A DNA stretch of 43,179 nt. It comes from a virus. This document shows positions 1 through 9,000 of the stretch, in pieces. Below the pieces are notes generated by a model that was given only the letters and a program-made list of their open reading frames with translations, was not told the origin of the DNA and did no database searches. The stretch spans positions 1 to 43,179 of IMG/VR virus record IMGVR_UViG_3300010373_000019, one strand, 5' to 3'. Each line of letters begins with the position of its first letter. Within the stretch, counting starts at the first letter, position 1. The position numbers and the translations under genes were made by a program.

Positions 1-81
1 GAGGACTGGGATGTTGAAGATGCTCCTACCATGTTCAATGTTGATAGTAGGACGTATCAAGGATATGGGAGATTTAAATAA
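1..81 (+). CDS. Tail accessory factor gp4-like, 3' end (duplicate of the end of 42415-43137)
   Basis: This is the last 26 codons of the gp4-like head-tail connector gene, cut by the window edge. It is identical to the end of the complete copy at 42415-43137 and is present twice only because the contig ends overlap. Its stop TAA overlaps the ATG of the next gene (TAATG), so the two tail genes are translationally coupled. Confidence 0.9.
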   Translation, partial: EDWDVEDAPTMFNVDSRTYQGYGRFK

Positions 82-123
82 TGGCACAAGCAAAGGCCAG
101 TCAAGTTCCCATTCGCATCCCCC
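1..123. repeat. Left copy of the 123-bp terminal overlap
   Basis: These 123 bases are identical to 43057-43179. The repeat begins inside the gp4-like tail gene and ends inside the gp10-like gene, with no gene boundary or special sequence at its edges. This is what joining the ends of a circular or circularly permuted assembly gives. A physical direct terminal repeat is possible but less likely with a P22-like packaging set. Confidence 0.95.
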
Positions 124-1517
124 TTGTCATCTCTCCGGAGAATAGGGATACCAGCACCGCTAAGGATGCTCGACTTGTAAACTGTTATGTTGAAGTGGAT
201 CATGATAGGAATGTAAATCTCTTCCGTCGCCCCGGTATGAAGCAATGGGGAGTCCCGCCTCTTACAACCGCAGCCGGGATGGGAGCATACTGGTGGAATG
301 GCTCCGTCTATTCCATCTTTGCTGGCAAGCTGTACAAGAACTTGGCACAGGTAGCAACTGGACTTGATACTACAGGTGGTGTATATTCCTTCAGCAGTAT
401 CATGGGAAGTGATCCGAAGCTGGTAATGCAAAATGGTATAGCCGCATATGCGTATGATGATACAGCCCTACTTACAGGACCTCTCCATACTATTGATGCA
501 AATTATCCGCAGTACACTTGCAAGGGGATTGCCTATCTGGATGGTTATACCTTTGTCTTGCAGCATTTCTTTGGGACACAGATAACTCCCGCTGTAATCT
601 GGGGCTCAGTTGTTAATCATGTGGATGGCGCAACCGATTGGGATCCACTCGATTTTATTACAGCACAGATGACTCCTGATAGTGGCGTATACCTAGCAAA
701 GCAGCTTGTCTATGTGGTGTGCTTGAAAGAATGGAGTACTGAATTCTTCTATGATGCAGGGAATGCAACAGGTAGTCCTCTTGCGGCTGCGATGAACCTC
801 CGACTCTCCTATGGTTGTGCAACACAGGATAGCGTACAAACAATTGCGGATGTTCTCTTCTGGGTTAGTAACAACCGAGAGGCTAGCAATCAAGTAGTGA
901 TGGTTGATAAGGCGCAACTGCAAGTTATCAGTACACCGGAGATCGATCGACTCCTCCGAGACGTGGACCTCTCGGCTGTATATAGTTGGCACGTTAAGAT
1001 TGATGGACATTCATTCTATGTTCTGACATTCAAGAATAATAACCTGACAATTGCCTATGATATAAATCAGAATAGGTGGGATCAGTGGACGGATAATAAT
1101 GGTAACTATGTCCCCATTGTGTGTAGCACAAGGAATCAGGCAGGGCAGACCATCCTGCAGCATGAGACGAATGGTGCACTATATTATAGCAGCACAGATT
1201 ATCTTGATGATAATGGCGTAATGATTCCAATTACTTGTATTACTCCCCGTTGGGATGGCGGCACAAGTAGGAGGAAGCAAGCATCTATGCTCAACTTTGT
1301 AGGGGATGTATCTCCCGGCTGCCTAATGTCCGTACAAGTTTCCGATGATGATTATATGTCATGGAGCCAACCTCGTATGGTTGACTTCAGCCAGAGGTTT
1401 CCTAATCTCATGAAGTGTGGAACCTTTAGGAGGAGGGCATGGAAGTTTCAGGTTAATAACAATCTTCCCTGGCGGATGAGTGCAATGGAATTGCAATTTG
1501 ATATTGGTACTCTTTAA
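81..1517 (+). CDS. P22 gp10-like packaged-DNA stabilisation / tail protein
   Basis: The 478-residue product matches P22 gp10 (about 470 residues) in length and in its opening (IPLVISPENRDTSTAKDARL, then LVNCYVE). It has the Gly/Trp/Tyr-rich beta-sheet character of the family. In P22, gp10 sits below the gp4 ring, closes the portal channel after packaging and helps hold the tailspike. The gene directly follows the gp4-like gene (TAATG overlap, GGAGA 9 nt upstream), the P22 order. It ends in another TAATG overlap with the tail fibre gene. The family assignment rests on order, length and recalled motif similarity. Confidence 0.85.
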   Translation: MAQAKASQVPIRIPLVISPENRDTSTAKDARLVNCYVEVDHDRNVNLFRRPGMKQWGVPPLTTAAGMGAYWWNGSVYSIFAGKLYKNLAQVATGLDTTGGVYSFSSIMGSDPKLVMQNGIAAYAYDDTALLTGPLHTIDANYPQYTCKGIAYLDGYTFVLQHFFGTQITPAVIWGSVVNHVDGATDWDPLDFITAQMTPDSGVYLAKQLVYVVCLKEWSTEFFYDAGNATGSPLAAAMNLRLSYGCATQDSVQTIADVLFWVSNNREASNQVVMVDKAQLQVISTPEIDRLLRDVDLSAVYSWHVKIDGHSFYVLTFKNNNLTIAYDINQNRWDQWTDNNGNYVPIVCSTRNQAGQTILQHETNGALYYSSTDYLDDNGVMIPITCITPRWDGGTSRRKQASMLNFVGDVSPGCLMSVQVSDDDYMSWSQPRMVDFSQRFPNLMKCGTFRRRAWKFQVNNNLPWRMSAMELQFDIGTL

Positions 1518-2944
1518 TGGTACAGACCGTAGACCAGAATCTTCCACCTGTCCCCAGTGCAATGAACATTGTGGGGAATGAGGTTGTATCTCAGCCGTGG
1601 CAGCAATGGTTTGTTAATCTTAGGGATAAGGTTAATATCATTAATGCACTGGTAGTTTCTATCTCAGGCGCATCTACCCCTATTGGTGCATTTAATGCTC
1701 TTTCTCCTCTAACGACAAACGGTGATCTACTTACTTATAATACCGGCAATAATATTCGGTTAGGCATAGGTACAAATGGGCAGATCCTTTCAGTGGTGAG
1801 TGGACTTCCTGCTTGGGTTAATCCCTCTGCAAGTAGTAGCCCTCTTACTACAAAGGGTGACGTGTATGGATATAATACAGCGCCGGCTAGAATCCCAGTG
1901 GGTGCAGATACCTATGTCCTAACTGCTGATAGCACTAATGCTCTTGGAGTTAGTTGGAAACCTGCAGGAACTCCCACCCTGCCAGTTACTACAAAGGGCG
2001 ATCTTCTAGGTTTCAATACAGCGGCTGCTAGGGTGCCTGTTGGTACGGATGGTTATATCCTCACAGCAGATAGCACGCAGGCTCTTGGATTGAAGTGGGC
2101 AGCTGCGCCTGCTAGTAGTCCTCTTACTACGAAAGGCGATCTATATGGTTTCACAACCACTAATGCACGCGTTGCCGTTGGTGCAGATGGGCAACTACTA
2201 ACTGCGGACAGTACTCAATCCGCAGGAGTTGCATGGAAAACACTAGCTAGTTCCAATACGTATATAGTACCGACCTTTGCTAATGTTTCCTCCTTGCTAC
2301 ACTTTAATGGTACAAACGGTTCAACCACGTTCACCGATCAAGTTGCGGGGAATACTTGGGTTGCCAATAATGCAACCATCAGTACTGCACAATCTTTGTT
2401 TGGTGGTGCGTCTGGATATTTCAGCGGTGGCAGCAATGCGTCCATTCATCTCCCCACTAATTCTGGTTTCAATGTAGGTTCTGGAAACTTCACAATAGAA
2501 TTTGCCGTCTATTATATAGGACTGCCTCAAGCTGCGATGCACTTCTTTCAGACACGTGACGGTGACGTGTACGCCGGGATAAGTATTCAAGGCAACGCCA
2601 CTGCCAATAGTAATCTCTACCTTTCATTGTCCAGCACTGGTACTAGCTTTGATATCTTAAGCAACGTACAAATAGGTTTAGTGCCTTCTGCTAAGTTTAC
2701 TAGATTCCTCATTCAAAGGTCTGGCGGGTGGATTTATGTATATCAGGATGGATATCTTAATTATCTGTCATATATAGGAGCCGCCTCCCTTTACTATAAT
2801 AGTTCGGATACTATTATTCTTGGGGGTAACTACACAGGAACTTCTAGATCTTTGAATGGCTACATTGATGAATTTAGGTTTACGAAAGGACAAGCGCTTG
2901 CACAACAATATTTGCTCTCGGCAGGTGAATTCCCCAATTCGTAA
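1517..2944 (+). CDS. Tail fibre/appendage protein with four repeats and a LamG-like lectin domain
   Basis: The 475-residue protein has three parts. Residues 1-60 are a short attachment region containing VVSQPWQQWFVNLRDKV, a common podovirus fibre start. Residues about 62-245 are four tandem repeats of about 46 residues with the pattern LTTKGDLYGFNTA..R.PVGADGY.LTADST.ALG..W. Residues about 255-475 look like a LamG/concanavalin-type jellyroll, from LLHFNGTNGSTTFTD to YIDEFRFTKGQAL, the usual last strand of this fold. It probably binds host surface glycans. No own strong ribosome site is seen; the TAATG overlap suggests coupling to the gp10-like gene. Confidence 0.8.
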   Translation: MVQTVDQNLPPVPSAMNIVGNEVVSQPWQQWFVNLRDKVNIINALVVSISGASTPIGAFNALSPLTTNGDLLTYNTGNNIRLGIGTNGQILSVVSGLPAWVNPSASSSPLTTKGDVYGYNTAPARIPVGADTYVLTADSTNALGVSWKPAGTPTLPVTTKGDLLGFNTAAARVPVGTDGYILTADSTQALGLKWAAAPASSPLTTKGDLYGFTTTNARVAVGADGQLLTADSTQSAGVAWKTLASSNTYIVPTFANVSSLLHFNGTNGSTTFTDQVAGNTWVANNATISTAQSLFGGASGYFSGGSNASIHLPTNSGFNVGSGNFTIEFAVYYIGLPQAAMHFFQTRDGDVYAGISIQGNATANSNLYLSLSSTGTSFDILSNVQIGLVPSAKFTRFLIQRSGGWIYVYQDGYLNYLSYIGAASLYYNSSDTIILGGNYTGTSRSLNGYIDEFRFTKGQALAQQYLLSAGEFPNS

Positions 2945-2961
2945 CTTTGTAGGAATCCATT

Positions 2962-3234
2962 ATGAATCCAAGTTGGCACGATGTTGTCCTCATAGCAGGG
3001 GCTGTCATCACACTCCTTCTCGGTGTTATCATTGCAATGATTGGAGCTTATACAAAAGGACTTGCTAGTAGGGTAGATAGTTTGGAAAAACGTCACACCA
3101 ATTTGAATAACCTTGTACTTTCTCAATATCATAATAAGGATGATATTCGAGAACTTCTTGGGGATATTAAGGGAAAGATTGACGCATTACATAATAGGTT
3201 TGATTTGATTCTACTTCAACATAAGGACTCGTAA
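2962..3234 (+). CDS. Small membrane-anchored coiled-coil protein
   Basis: The 90-residue protein has one strong membrane segment (about residues 8-30, VVLIAGAVITLLLGVIIAMI). A charged heptad-like helix follows (SRVDSLEKRHTNLNNLVLSQY...). I do not recognise the family. Its place after the tail fibre gene, beside another one-span protein, suggests a virion-associated or inner-membrane role such as DNA ejection or lysis control, but that is inference. The start follows TAGGAAT by 8 nt. Confidence 0.65.
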   Translation: MNPSWHDVVLIAGAVITLLLGVIIAMIGAYTKGLASRVDSLEKRHTNLNNLVLSQYHNKDDIRELLGDIKGKIDALHNRFDLILLQHKDS

Positions 3235-3235
3235 T

Positions 3236-3574
3236 GTGGAAATTTTACCTGACGAAATAAGGGAATACAAGGATGTAGGTGAGCGCCTTATTTCTGCTCT
3301 TGATAAGTACTCAGATATGAATGGAGCCATGTCCAATACTGCGGAAGTTAAGATTAATGCGGGAGGGCTAGGTGTCTTGTTGGTAACTGGCTTTGCTGCA
3401 TTCATGTGCGGTTTATGCCTGGCTATGATGTTTATTGTATTTAGGCAGGAAAAGAAAATTGATAATATGCAAGACTACTTGAATGTTATTTATCAATATG
3501 CGCCACAATTAAAATCTGGAGAAAACCATGTCAGTGATAATCATCATAACACCTCCCAAGAAACCAACGGCTAG
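3236..3574 (+). CDS. Small single-span membrane protein, GTG start
   Basis: The 112-residue product has a hydrophilic N-terminus, one long hydrophobic segment at about residues 42-68 (GGLGVLLVTGFAAFMCGLCL onward) and a polar tail. The reading frame opens with GTG at 3236; an ATG two bases earlier is in a frame that stops after a few codons. AAGGA lies about 8 nt upstream. It may work with the neighbouring membrane protein. No family recognised. Confidence 0.6.
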   Translation: MEILPDEIREYKDVGERLISALDKYSDMNGAMSNTAEVKINAGGLGVLLVTGFAAFMCGLCLAMMFIVFRQEKKIDNMQDYLNVIYQYAPQLKSGENHVSDNHHNTSQETNG

Positions 3575-3689
3575 CAGGGTTATGTCTTTTGGAAAAGTTA
3601 CCTCTGAAATGCTTAGTGGAATCTTTAACAAGGTACAGCAGAAGTTTTCACCAACTTTGGTGATTCAAGATGACGCAGCTAAGAAGTAA
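3528..3689 (+). CDS. Small basic hypothetical protein (53 aa)
   Basis: An ATG with a good ribosome site (GGAG, 6 nt spacing) opens a 53-codon frame starting MSVIIIITPPKKPTASRVMS. It overlaps the end of the preceding gene and the start of the next one in other frames, which is typical of compact phage operons. It fills the otherwise empty gap 3575-3669. Function unknown. Confidence 0.6.
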   Translation: MSVIIIITPPKKPTASRVMSFGKVTSEMLSGIFNKVQQKFSPTLVIQDDAAKK

Positions 3690-4146
3690 GGCTGCTCCCA
3701 CTCAAGAGGATATCTTCAGGTTGCAGGAGTGGGGAGCTAAGTTCCCGCAGGCAGAGATGCCTGTGAAGCATCACTTCTCGGAAGGGACTTATACCAGGGA
3801 GATATTTATGCCAGCAGGTACGCTGGTAGTTGGAAAGGAACATGCAACCCGACATACGAATATTGTGGTGAAAGGAATCTGCACTGTGTGGACGGTACAC
3901 GGTAAACATCTTTATGATGCAACCAATCATCCAATTTCCTTCGAGAGTATGGCGGGAGTGAAGAAAGTCCTCTACATGCATACGGATGTTATCTGGATGA
4001 CCGTGCATCCTAATCCTACGAATGAACGAGATCAGGCAATTCTTGAGAGGTTCTTTATCAAACCAGCGGAGCAAGGTCAATTGTTTCCGGAACTTGATAA
4101 GGAACTACTAGTGAAGGATATTTTATTTCTGGAGACATTGCCATGA
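3670..4146 (+). CDS. Cupin-like phage protein
   Basis: The 158-residue protein has a beta-rich core resembling a single cupin barrel: TYTREIFMPAGTLVVGKEHA, then RHTNIVVKGICTVWTVHGKH, then a VLYMHTDVIWMTVHPNP strand pair. His residues H62, H66 and H76 region could bind a metal. Such small cupin-like proteins recur in podovirus tail/ejection operons with unknown function. The gene ends in an ATGA overlap with the next gene. Confidence 0.6.
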   Translation: MTQLRSKAAPTQEDIFRLQEWGAKFPQAEMPVKHHFSEGTYTREIFMPAGTLVVGKEHATRHTNIVVKGICTVWTVHGKHLYDATNHPISFESMAGVKKVLYMHTDVIWMTVHPNPTNERDQAILERFFIKPAEQGQLFPELDKELLVKDILFLETLP

Positions 4147-4727
4147 CTTGGGGTATGATTGGTGCAGCTGGTGTGAGTCTTGTTGGCGGTATGTTGATGA
4201 ATAGTGGTGGGGATAGCAGCAGTGGAGGTGGTAGTAGTAGCCCATCTACATATGATCCGTATGCACAGTATCGCCCCGCCGCTGCGCAGAAACTGAATAC
4301 ATTAATGAATGATCCCAATAGTATTCAGAACCTTCCAGAGTATCAAGCGCAGATGCAGGCAGCTAGCAGGACAATGGCAGCGCAGGGATATACGGGAAGT
4401 GGCAATGCCCTTGTAGCTGCTGCGAATGCAGGTGGTCAGGCATATCAGCAGGCCTTTAATAATCTGGCTATGTTGAGCGGCGCCGGTCAGTCTCCTGCAT
4501 ATGGGGCAGGTATGGCAACGCAGCAGGCCAATTACCAGCAAGGACAGAATAATCAAATGTGGGGGCAGATTGGACAGATGGTTGGAACTGGTATTAATTC
4601 ATTTAATAATAGTTCTAGTAATCTTCCTCCAGTTGATGTAGGTACATATTCCCCCAGTGTTGGTGCCCCCGATACTTCTTTTAATGTACCCGCGTATTCC
4701 CCCCAAGTGCAAGACGCATCTTTTTAA
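4143..4727 (+). CDS. Putative internal virion (ejection) protein, Gly/Gln/Ser-rich
   Basis: The 194-residue protein begins with a short glycine-rich hydrophobic segment (MTWGMIGAAGVSLVGGMLM) and a Ser/Gly linker. An Ala/Gln-rich helical middle and a Pro/Ser tail follow. This composition, directly before two further Gln/Ala-rich genes, fits the first of three ejection proteins (position of P22 gp14/gp7). No sequence motif proves this. Start chosen by the ATGA overlap with the cupin-like gene. Confidence 0.6.
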   Translation: MTWGMIGAAGVSLVGGMLMNSGGDSSSGGGSSSPSTYDPYAQYRPAAAQKLNTLMNDPNSIQNLPEYQAQMQAASRTMAAQGYTGSGNALVAAANAGGQAYQQAFNNLAMLSGAGQSPAYGAGMATQQANYQQGQNNQMWGQIGQMVGTGINSFNNSSSNLPPVDVGTYSPSVGAPDTSFNVPAYSPQVQDASF

Positions 4728-4739
4728 GAGGATAGTACA

Positions 4740-5951
4740 ATGGATCTCAATGCAGGTCTCATGGCGCTTGCCAACTTTGGTACGGGATACCAACAGGGGC
4801 AGAGGAACGCAGTCTCGGATCAGATGCAGAAGATTGGCCTGGCGAACGCCATTCAGCAGCAGCAACAGAATCAGCAGAACCTCAATTATCAGAGGCTTGA
4901 ATCTGATAATATGATGAAGGCCTTTCTGCCTAAGATTGCGGGACCTGCTCAGCCGGGGAAGCCTGATAATGGAAGCACTCAACCAAATAACCAAGCCCCT
5001 GGACAGACTAATGAACCTCAATTCGGCACCCCTGACTGGTTCATGCAGCAGGGGAAATTCGCCGCTAGTATCGGTGATATGACTCATGCAACGGAGATGG
5101 CAACTAATGCCACTAATGCCACTCTTGCTCAATATTCACAGGCACAGAAGGCATCAGCCATTCAAACCGCCGAATTGAAGAGGCAAGCTGAATCATATAA
5201 GAATGTTGCAAATATTCTGGGTGATCCTACTATTAATAGCTCGGCAAATCCTGCACAGGAGTTTCATCAGCGGCTGCTAGCTGTGTTGAACGATCCTAAT
5301 GTTTCTCCAGAGGAGAAGAGGAATCTTCAGGGGTTGCAGTATTCTCCTCAGATTGTGGATAAACTTGGACAGACTGGTGTGAGTGCAGCGCAGAAGGCGG
5401 AGATGGCACTGCGGCAAGCTCAATTTAGTGCAACGGAACAGCAAAGGCATGTGCAGAATAATCTAGCGCAGCAGAGATTACTTGCTGAACAGGCACACTG
5501 GGTTGCACAGGAGAGAGATAAGACTGCCAATGCTAAAATTGGTAAGGGTGGGCAGGCCGTTACAAGTGCAGAGCATTTGATGGCTACCCCCATTGTGCAG
5601 CAGATTATGGGTTCTTCCTTTGACCCCAATGATCCTAATAGTAACCTTGCTATTGATACCATTGCTAGTCGAGCTAAGCAGATGGTTAATAGGCCTGGAA
5701 GTAATCTTAATTTTAGCCAGGCTCTCTCCATTGCCGCACAGGCTGCAAAGCAGAAGGGGGAATTTAAGACCACTACTGTTCCTGCTCATCATATCTTGGG
5801 AATGGATTTTGGTAGCAAGGAAACTACTAAATTTGATACTCAAGAAGGCACGCAAGAAAATCCAATTCCTCTCGAAGGTCTTACATCGGGTGATTTGCAG
5901 AAGGGTAAGTGGTATGTGAAAGATGGTAAGGTAGAACAGTATAATCCGTGA
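4740..5951 (+). CDS. Putative DNA-ejection / internal virion protein
   Basis: The 403-residue, Gln/Ala/Asn-rich helical protein contains a run of glutamines near residue 40 and long helices at about residues 215-265. It has no membrane segment or catalytic motif that I can see. Its place between the small ejection candidate and the giant 1860-residue protein mirrors P22 gp20, which enters the host with the DNA. AAGAGGA stands 8 nt before the ATG. Confidence 0.6.
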   Translation: MDLNAGLMALANFGTGYQQGQRNAVSDQMQKIGLANAIQQQQQNQQNLNYQRLESDNMMKAFLPKIAGPAQPGKPDNGSTQPNNQAPGQTNEPQFGTPDWFMQQGKFAASIGDMTHATEMATNATNATLAQYSQAQKASAIQTAELKRQAESYKNVANILGDPTINSSANPAQEFHQRLLAVLNDPNVSPEEKRNLQGLQYSPQIVDKLGQTGVSAAQKAEMALRQAQFSATEQQRHVQNNLAQQRLLAEQAHWVAQERDKTANAKIGKGGQAVTSAEHLMATPIVQQIMGSSFDPNDPNSNLAIDTIASRAKQMVNRPGSNLNFSQALSIAAQAAKQKGEFKTTTVPAHHILGMDFGSKETTKFDTQEGTQENPIPLEGLTSGDLQKGKWYVKDGKVEQYNP

Positions 5952-5963
5952 TGTTAATTGATT

Positions 5964-5986
5964 GAGTGTAAAAATTTTTTACACTC
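5964..5986. repeat. Dispersed 23-bp palindrome, copy 1
   Basis: Perfect-arm copy GAGTGTAAA-N5-TTTACACTC, 13 bases after the stop of the ejection gene and 15 bases before the ATG of the giant gene. In RNA it would fold as a 9-bp stem with a 5-nt loop just upstream of the ribosome site. Confidence 0.9.
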
Positions 5987-6001
5987 CATAGTGAGGTTTG
6001 T

Positions 6002-9000
6002 ATGGATTCTATCTTTGACAGTGTTGGGCAGTCTTCCACTTCTAGCGACCCTGTGGTTACGCCACCCTCTCAAGGTGATGTTAATTCCTTGTTACAACAA
6101 GCTACTGCGATGGCCAACCAAGGTGGGCCTGGCGCAAACGTAGCTGCTGCGGATAAGTGGTTGCAGGAGCAGATGACTAAGGAAGGTGCGCAGCCCAATG
6201 GCAAGCAGCCCAGCATCTTTGATGGAATGCCGGCAGGTAAACTTAAGGAGGCATCTGATGTAACACATAAGGAAACTTCAAACACTTCTGATGCATTCAA
6301 ACCTGATAGTGGCTTGGCTACCTTTGGGAAGAGTTTCCTTGCAGGAGTGCAGACCTCAATACTTGATCCTGTTGCAAGATTACAGTCACAGGTATTTAAT
6401 TACTTGTCTCACCCGGAAGCACTCCAGACCATTGATGCGGGAAAAATTACTCCACAGCAAAAAGAAGCAGCCAAGTTGATTGGTGCTGATGTGGGAGATA
6501 ACTGGGGCAAGATTCTTAAAATGTCTCCGGAGGACCTTGAGAAATTTAGGAGTTCCTCCGAGGAAGCATTTGGGTTTAATCAAGATGAACAGAAGGCAAG
6601 GGATGCTGCCATCGCTGCTGGTAAGGAATACTCCGGTCCTATGGAGGGATTGTTGCAGCATAGCGCTCTGAAGGACCTCCTGGGATATGTTTATAATCCA
6701 AATGAATCCAATACCAAACTTTATCAGAAAGTAAATGAGGTGGTTAAGCTACAGGATATGGTAACTAATCCCAGTAAGTATGATCCTAAGCAAGTTGTAG
6801 CAGCGCAGAAGATTCTCACTGCCTACAAAACTCAATCTGCCGAAGGTCTTGGTACAAAAGTTAAGGAAGGTCTAAAAGGGGCTATCCAGAATCCTCTTGG
6901 TACTCTCAATGCCCTCCTTGCTGATCCGGAGTTGGCACTGGCGCCGGAACTTAAACTGGGGCAGGCTGGATATGCAGCTAAGATTGCAGAGGGTACGGAG
7001 GTGGCTGCAAAGGCAACTCAAGCAGCAGAGCTTGCCAGTAAGATCAAAGGAGTGGCCTCTGCTATGCCTGATATTGCCGAAGCAGCTGGGCAGGCTGCAA
7101 AGGGATATGAAGAGACCGCTAAGACTGCAATGGAGGGGGCAAATAATGTCGCATTGAAGAAGTATGCCACTAGCGTTGCTAGTAGTGGTGTCGCTGGTTC
7201 TGGTATCAATACTGGCATATCTGCTATGCAACAGAAGGAGGAGCAGGGCTATGTGCAGAGGGGTTCTCTACCATCCGCTGCTATTCAAGGTGCTGCCATT
7301 GGTGCAGGTCTGTCTTCACTGGGTGGTAGGGATAATGTACGAGCGGAATTTGAAAAGCACATTCAGGAAAGTGGTACTAGGGAAGCTGGGAATAATAATC
7401 CGCAAACGGATACGCATGGAAACCCTGCTACACAGAATGAGGGGAAGAAACCCGGTGAACCTCTTTCCCCAGATACTCCCATTAATAAAAGTGGCACAGT
7501 TCCATATTATGGAGGTGTAGATTCTAATGGCAAAGTAATCCATCTTGATAAGAATACTCCTGATGTTGTGCAGTATAAGGATCGTTCTGGTAAGCAGGTT
7601 AATATTCCTGTGAAGAAAACTGTTGCCTATCATGAGGCAACAGAGTATCCTCTCATGCACATGGAAGGGCCAATTGAATCTGACACTCTTGCTAAGCTGA
7701 AGGAGAAGATCGCTGGGCAAGGTACACTCTCCAAGGAAGTTGAGGGGAAATTAGTAAAGGGTGAATCCCTCTCCTATCCAGAGGCACATGAGATTGCCAC
7801 GTGGGCTGAAAATAATATGGTTCATCAGTTGTATGACGTTGACCCGAAGGTATATCAGAAGGGACTGAAACCGTATATTAAGGATGTAGGGAATGCAGCG
7901 GAGAAGGCTCCTGCTAGTAGTATTCCAGAAACATTGGATACCAAACCCTATGATGACATGAATCATCCGGAGAATCTCAAAGGACGTGGTAAGCGACCTG
8001 TCGTAGATGCAATCAAAGGAGGTGCTAAGACTGCCGCTGTTCTAGGTGGAGGTGCCGCTGCTGGTGCCTACCTATCTGATAAGGATCAGAAAGGTAAGGG
8101 TGCCCTTGGTGGCAGTCTTGCCATGTTCCTAGGTAAACTGGCTAGGACGCATGACTTCGCTGCACAGGAATTGGCGGAAGGAATGGAACGAGCGGGTAAG
8201 ACACCGGAGGAAATCCATCAGCAGACTGGTATGTTCAAGAGTATAAATGGGCAATGGCTGCATGAGATTTCTGATCTAGGAATGGACTTTGATAGGGCTA
8301 AGCTGGCAGAGACAGAGAAAACTGGCAAGGCAGTCCCACTCTTTGATGTACTTAAGCATCCTGAATTGGAGAAGGCGTATGGGCATATATTAGGAAGGGT
8401 GAAGGTACGACAGCAGAGTATGGAAGGACTGGGCGGTTACTACAATCCGCATGATAAAGTCTTGACTCTGAATGATCCAAAGTATCTAGATAAGCTAGCT
8501 AAGAGACACAAGGATGAAGGACTCAAGCCGGAATCCATCTTCGCCCACGAAACTCAACATGCCATTCAGCATGCGGAAGGACTTCCTACTGGAGATTCTC
8601 CCCAGAGGCACTTGAGGAACCTTGAAATTAATAAGCAATTCATGGAGGATAATCTTTCTGAATATCAGAATGTAGTTAGTAAGTTGAGGGATATGGGGAA
8701 GCATTCACTTGCTGATTCCTATATGGTGAAGGCTAATGAACTGAGGAAGGACATTAGCAGTAGGTATACTCCTCGTGCAATGCAGGAGGAAGCGCAGAGG
8801 CGCTATAGGGCTAGCGCAGGGGAACAGGAGGCATTCAATGTTCAGGATCGCTTCAATATGACTCCAGAGGAAAGGGCTAAGTCCTTCCCTCCTAGTACGA
8901 TGACTCTTCCTTATGAGGATCAAAATGTAAGGTATAATTCGGAGTCTTTTCATGTGCTACCTAATATTTCTTCTCTAAAAGATAATTATACCAAGCCTCT

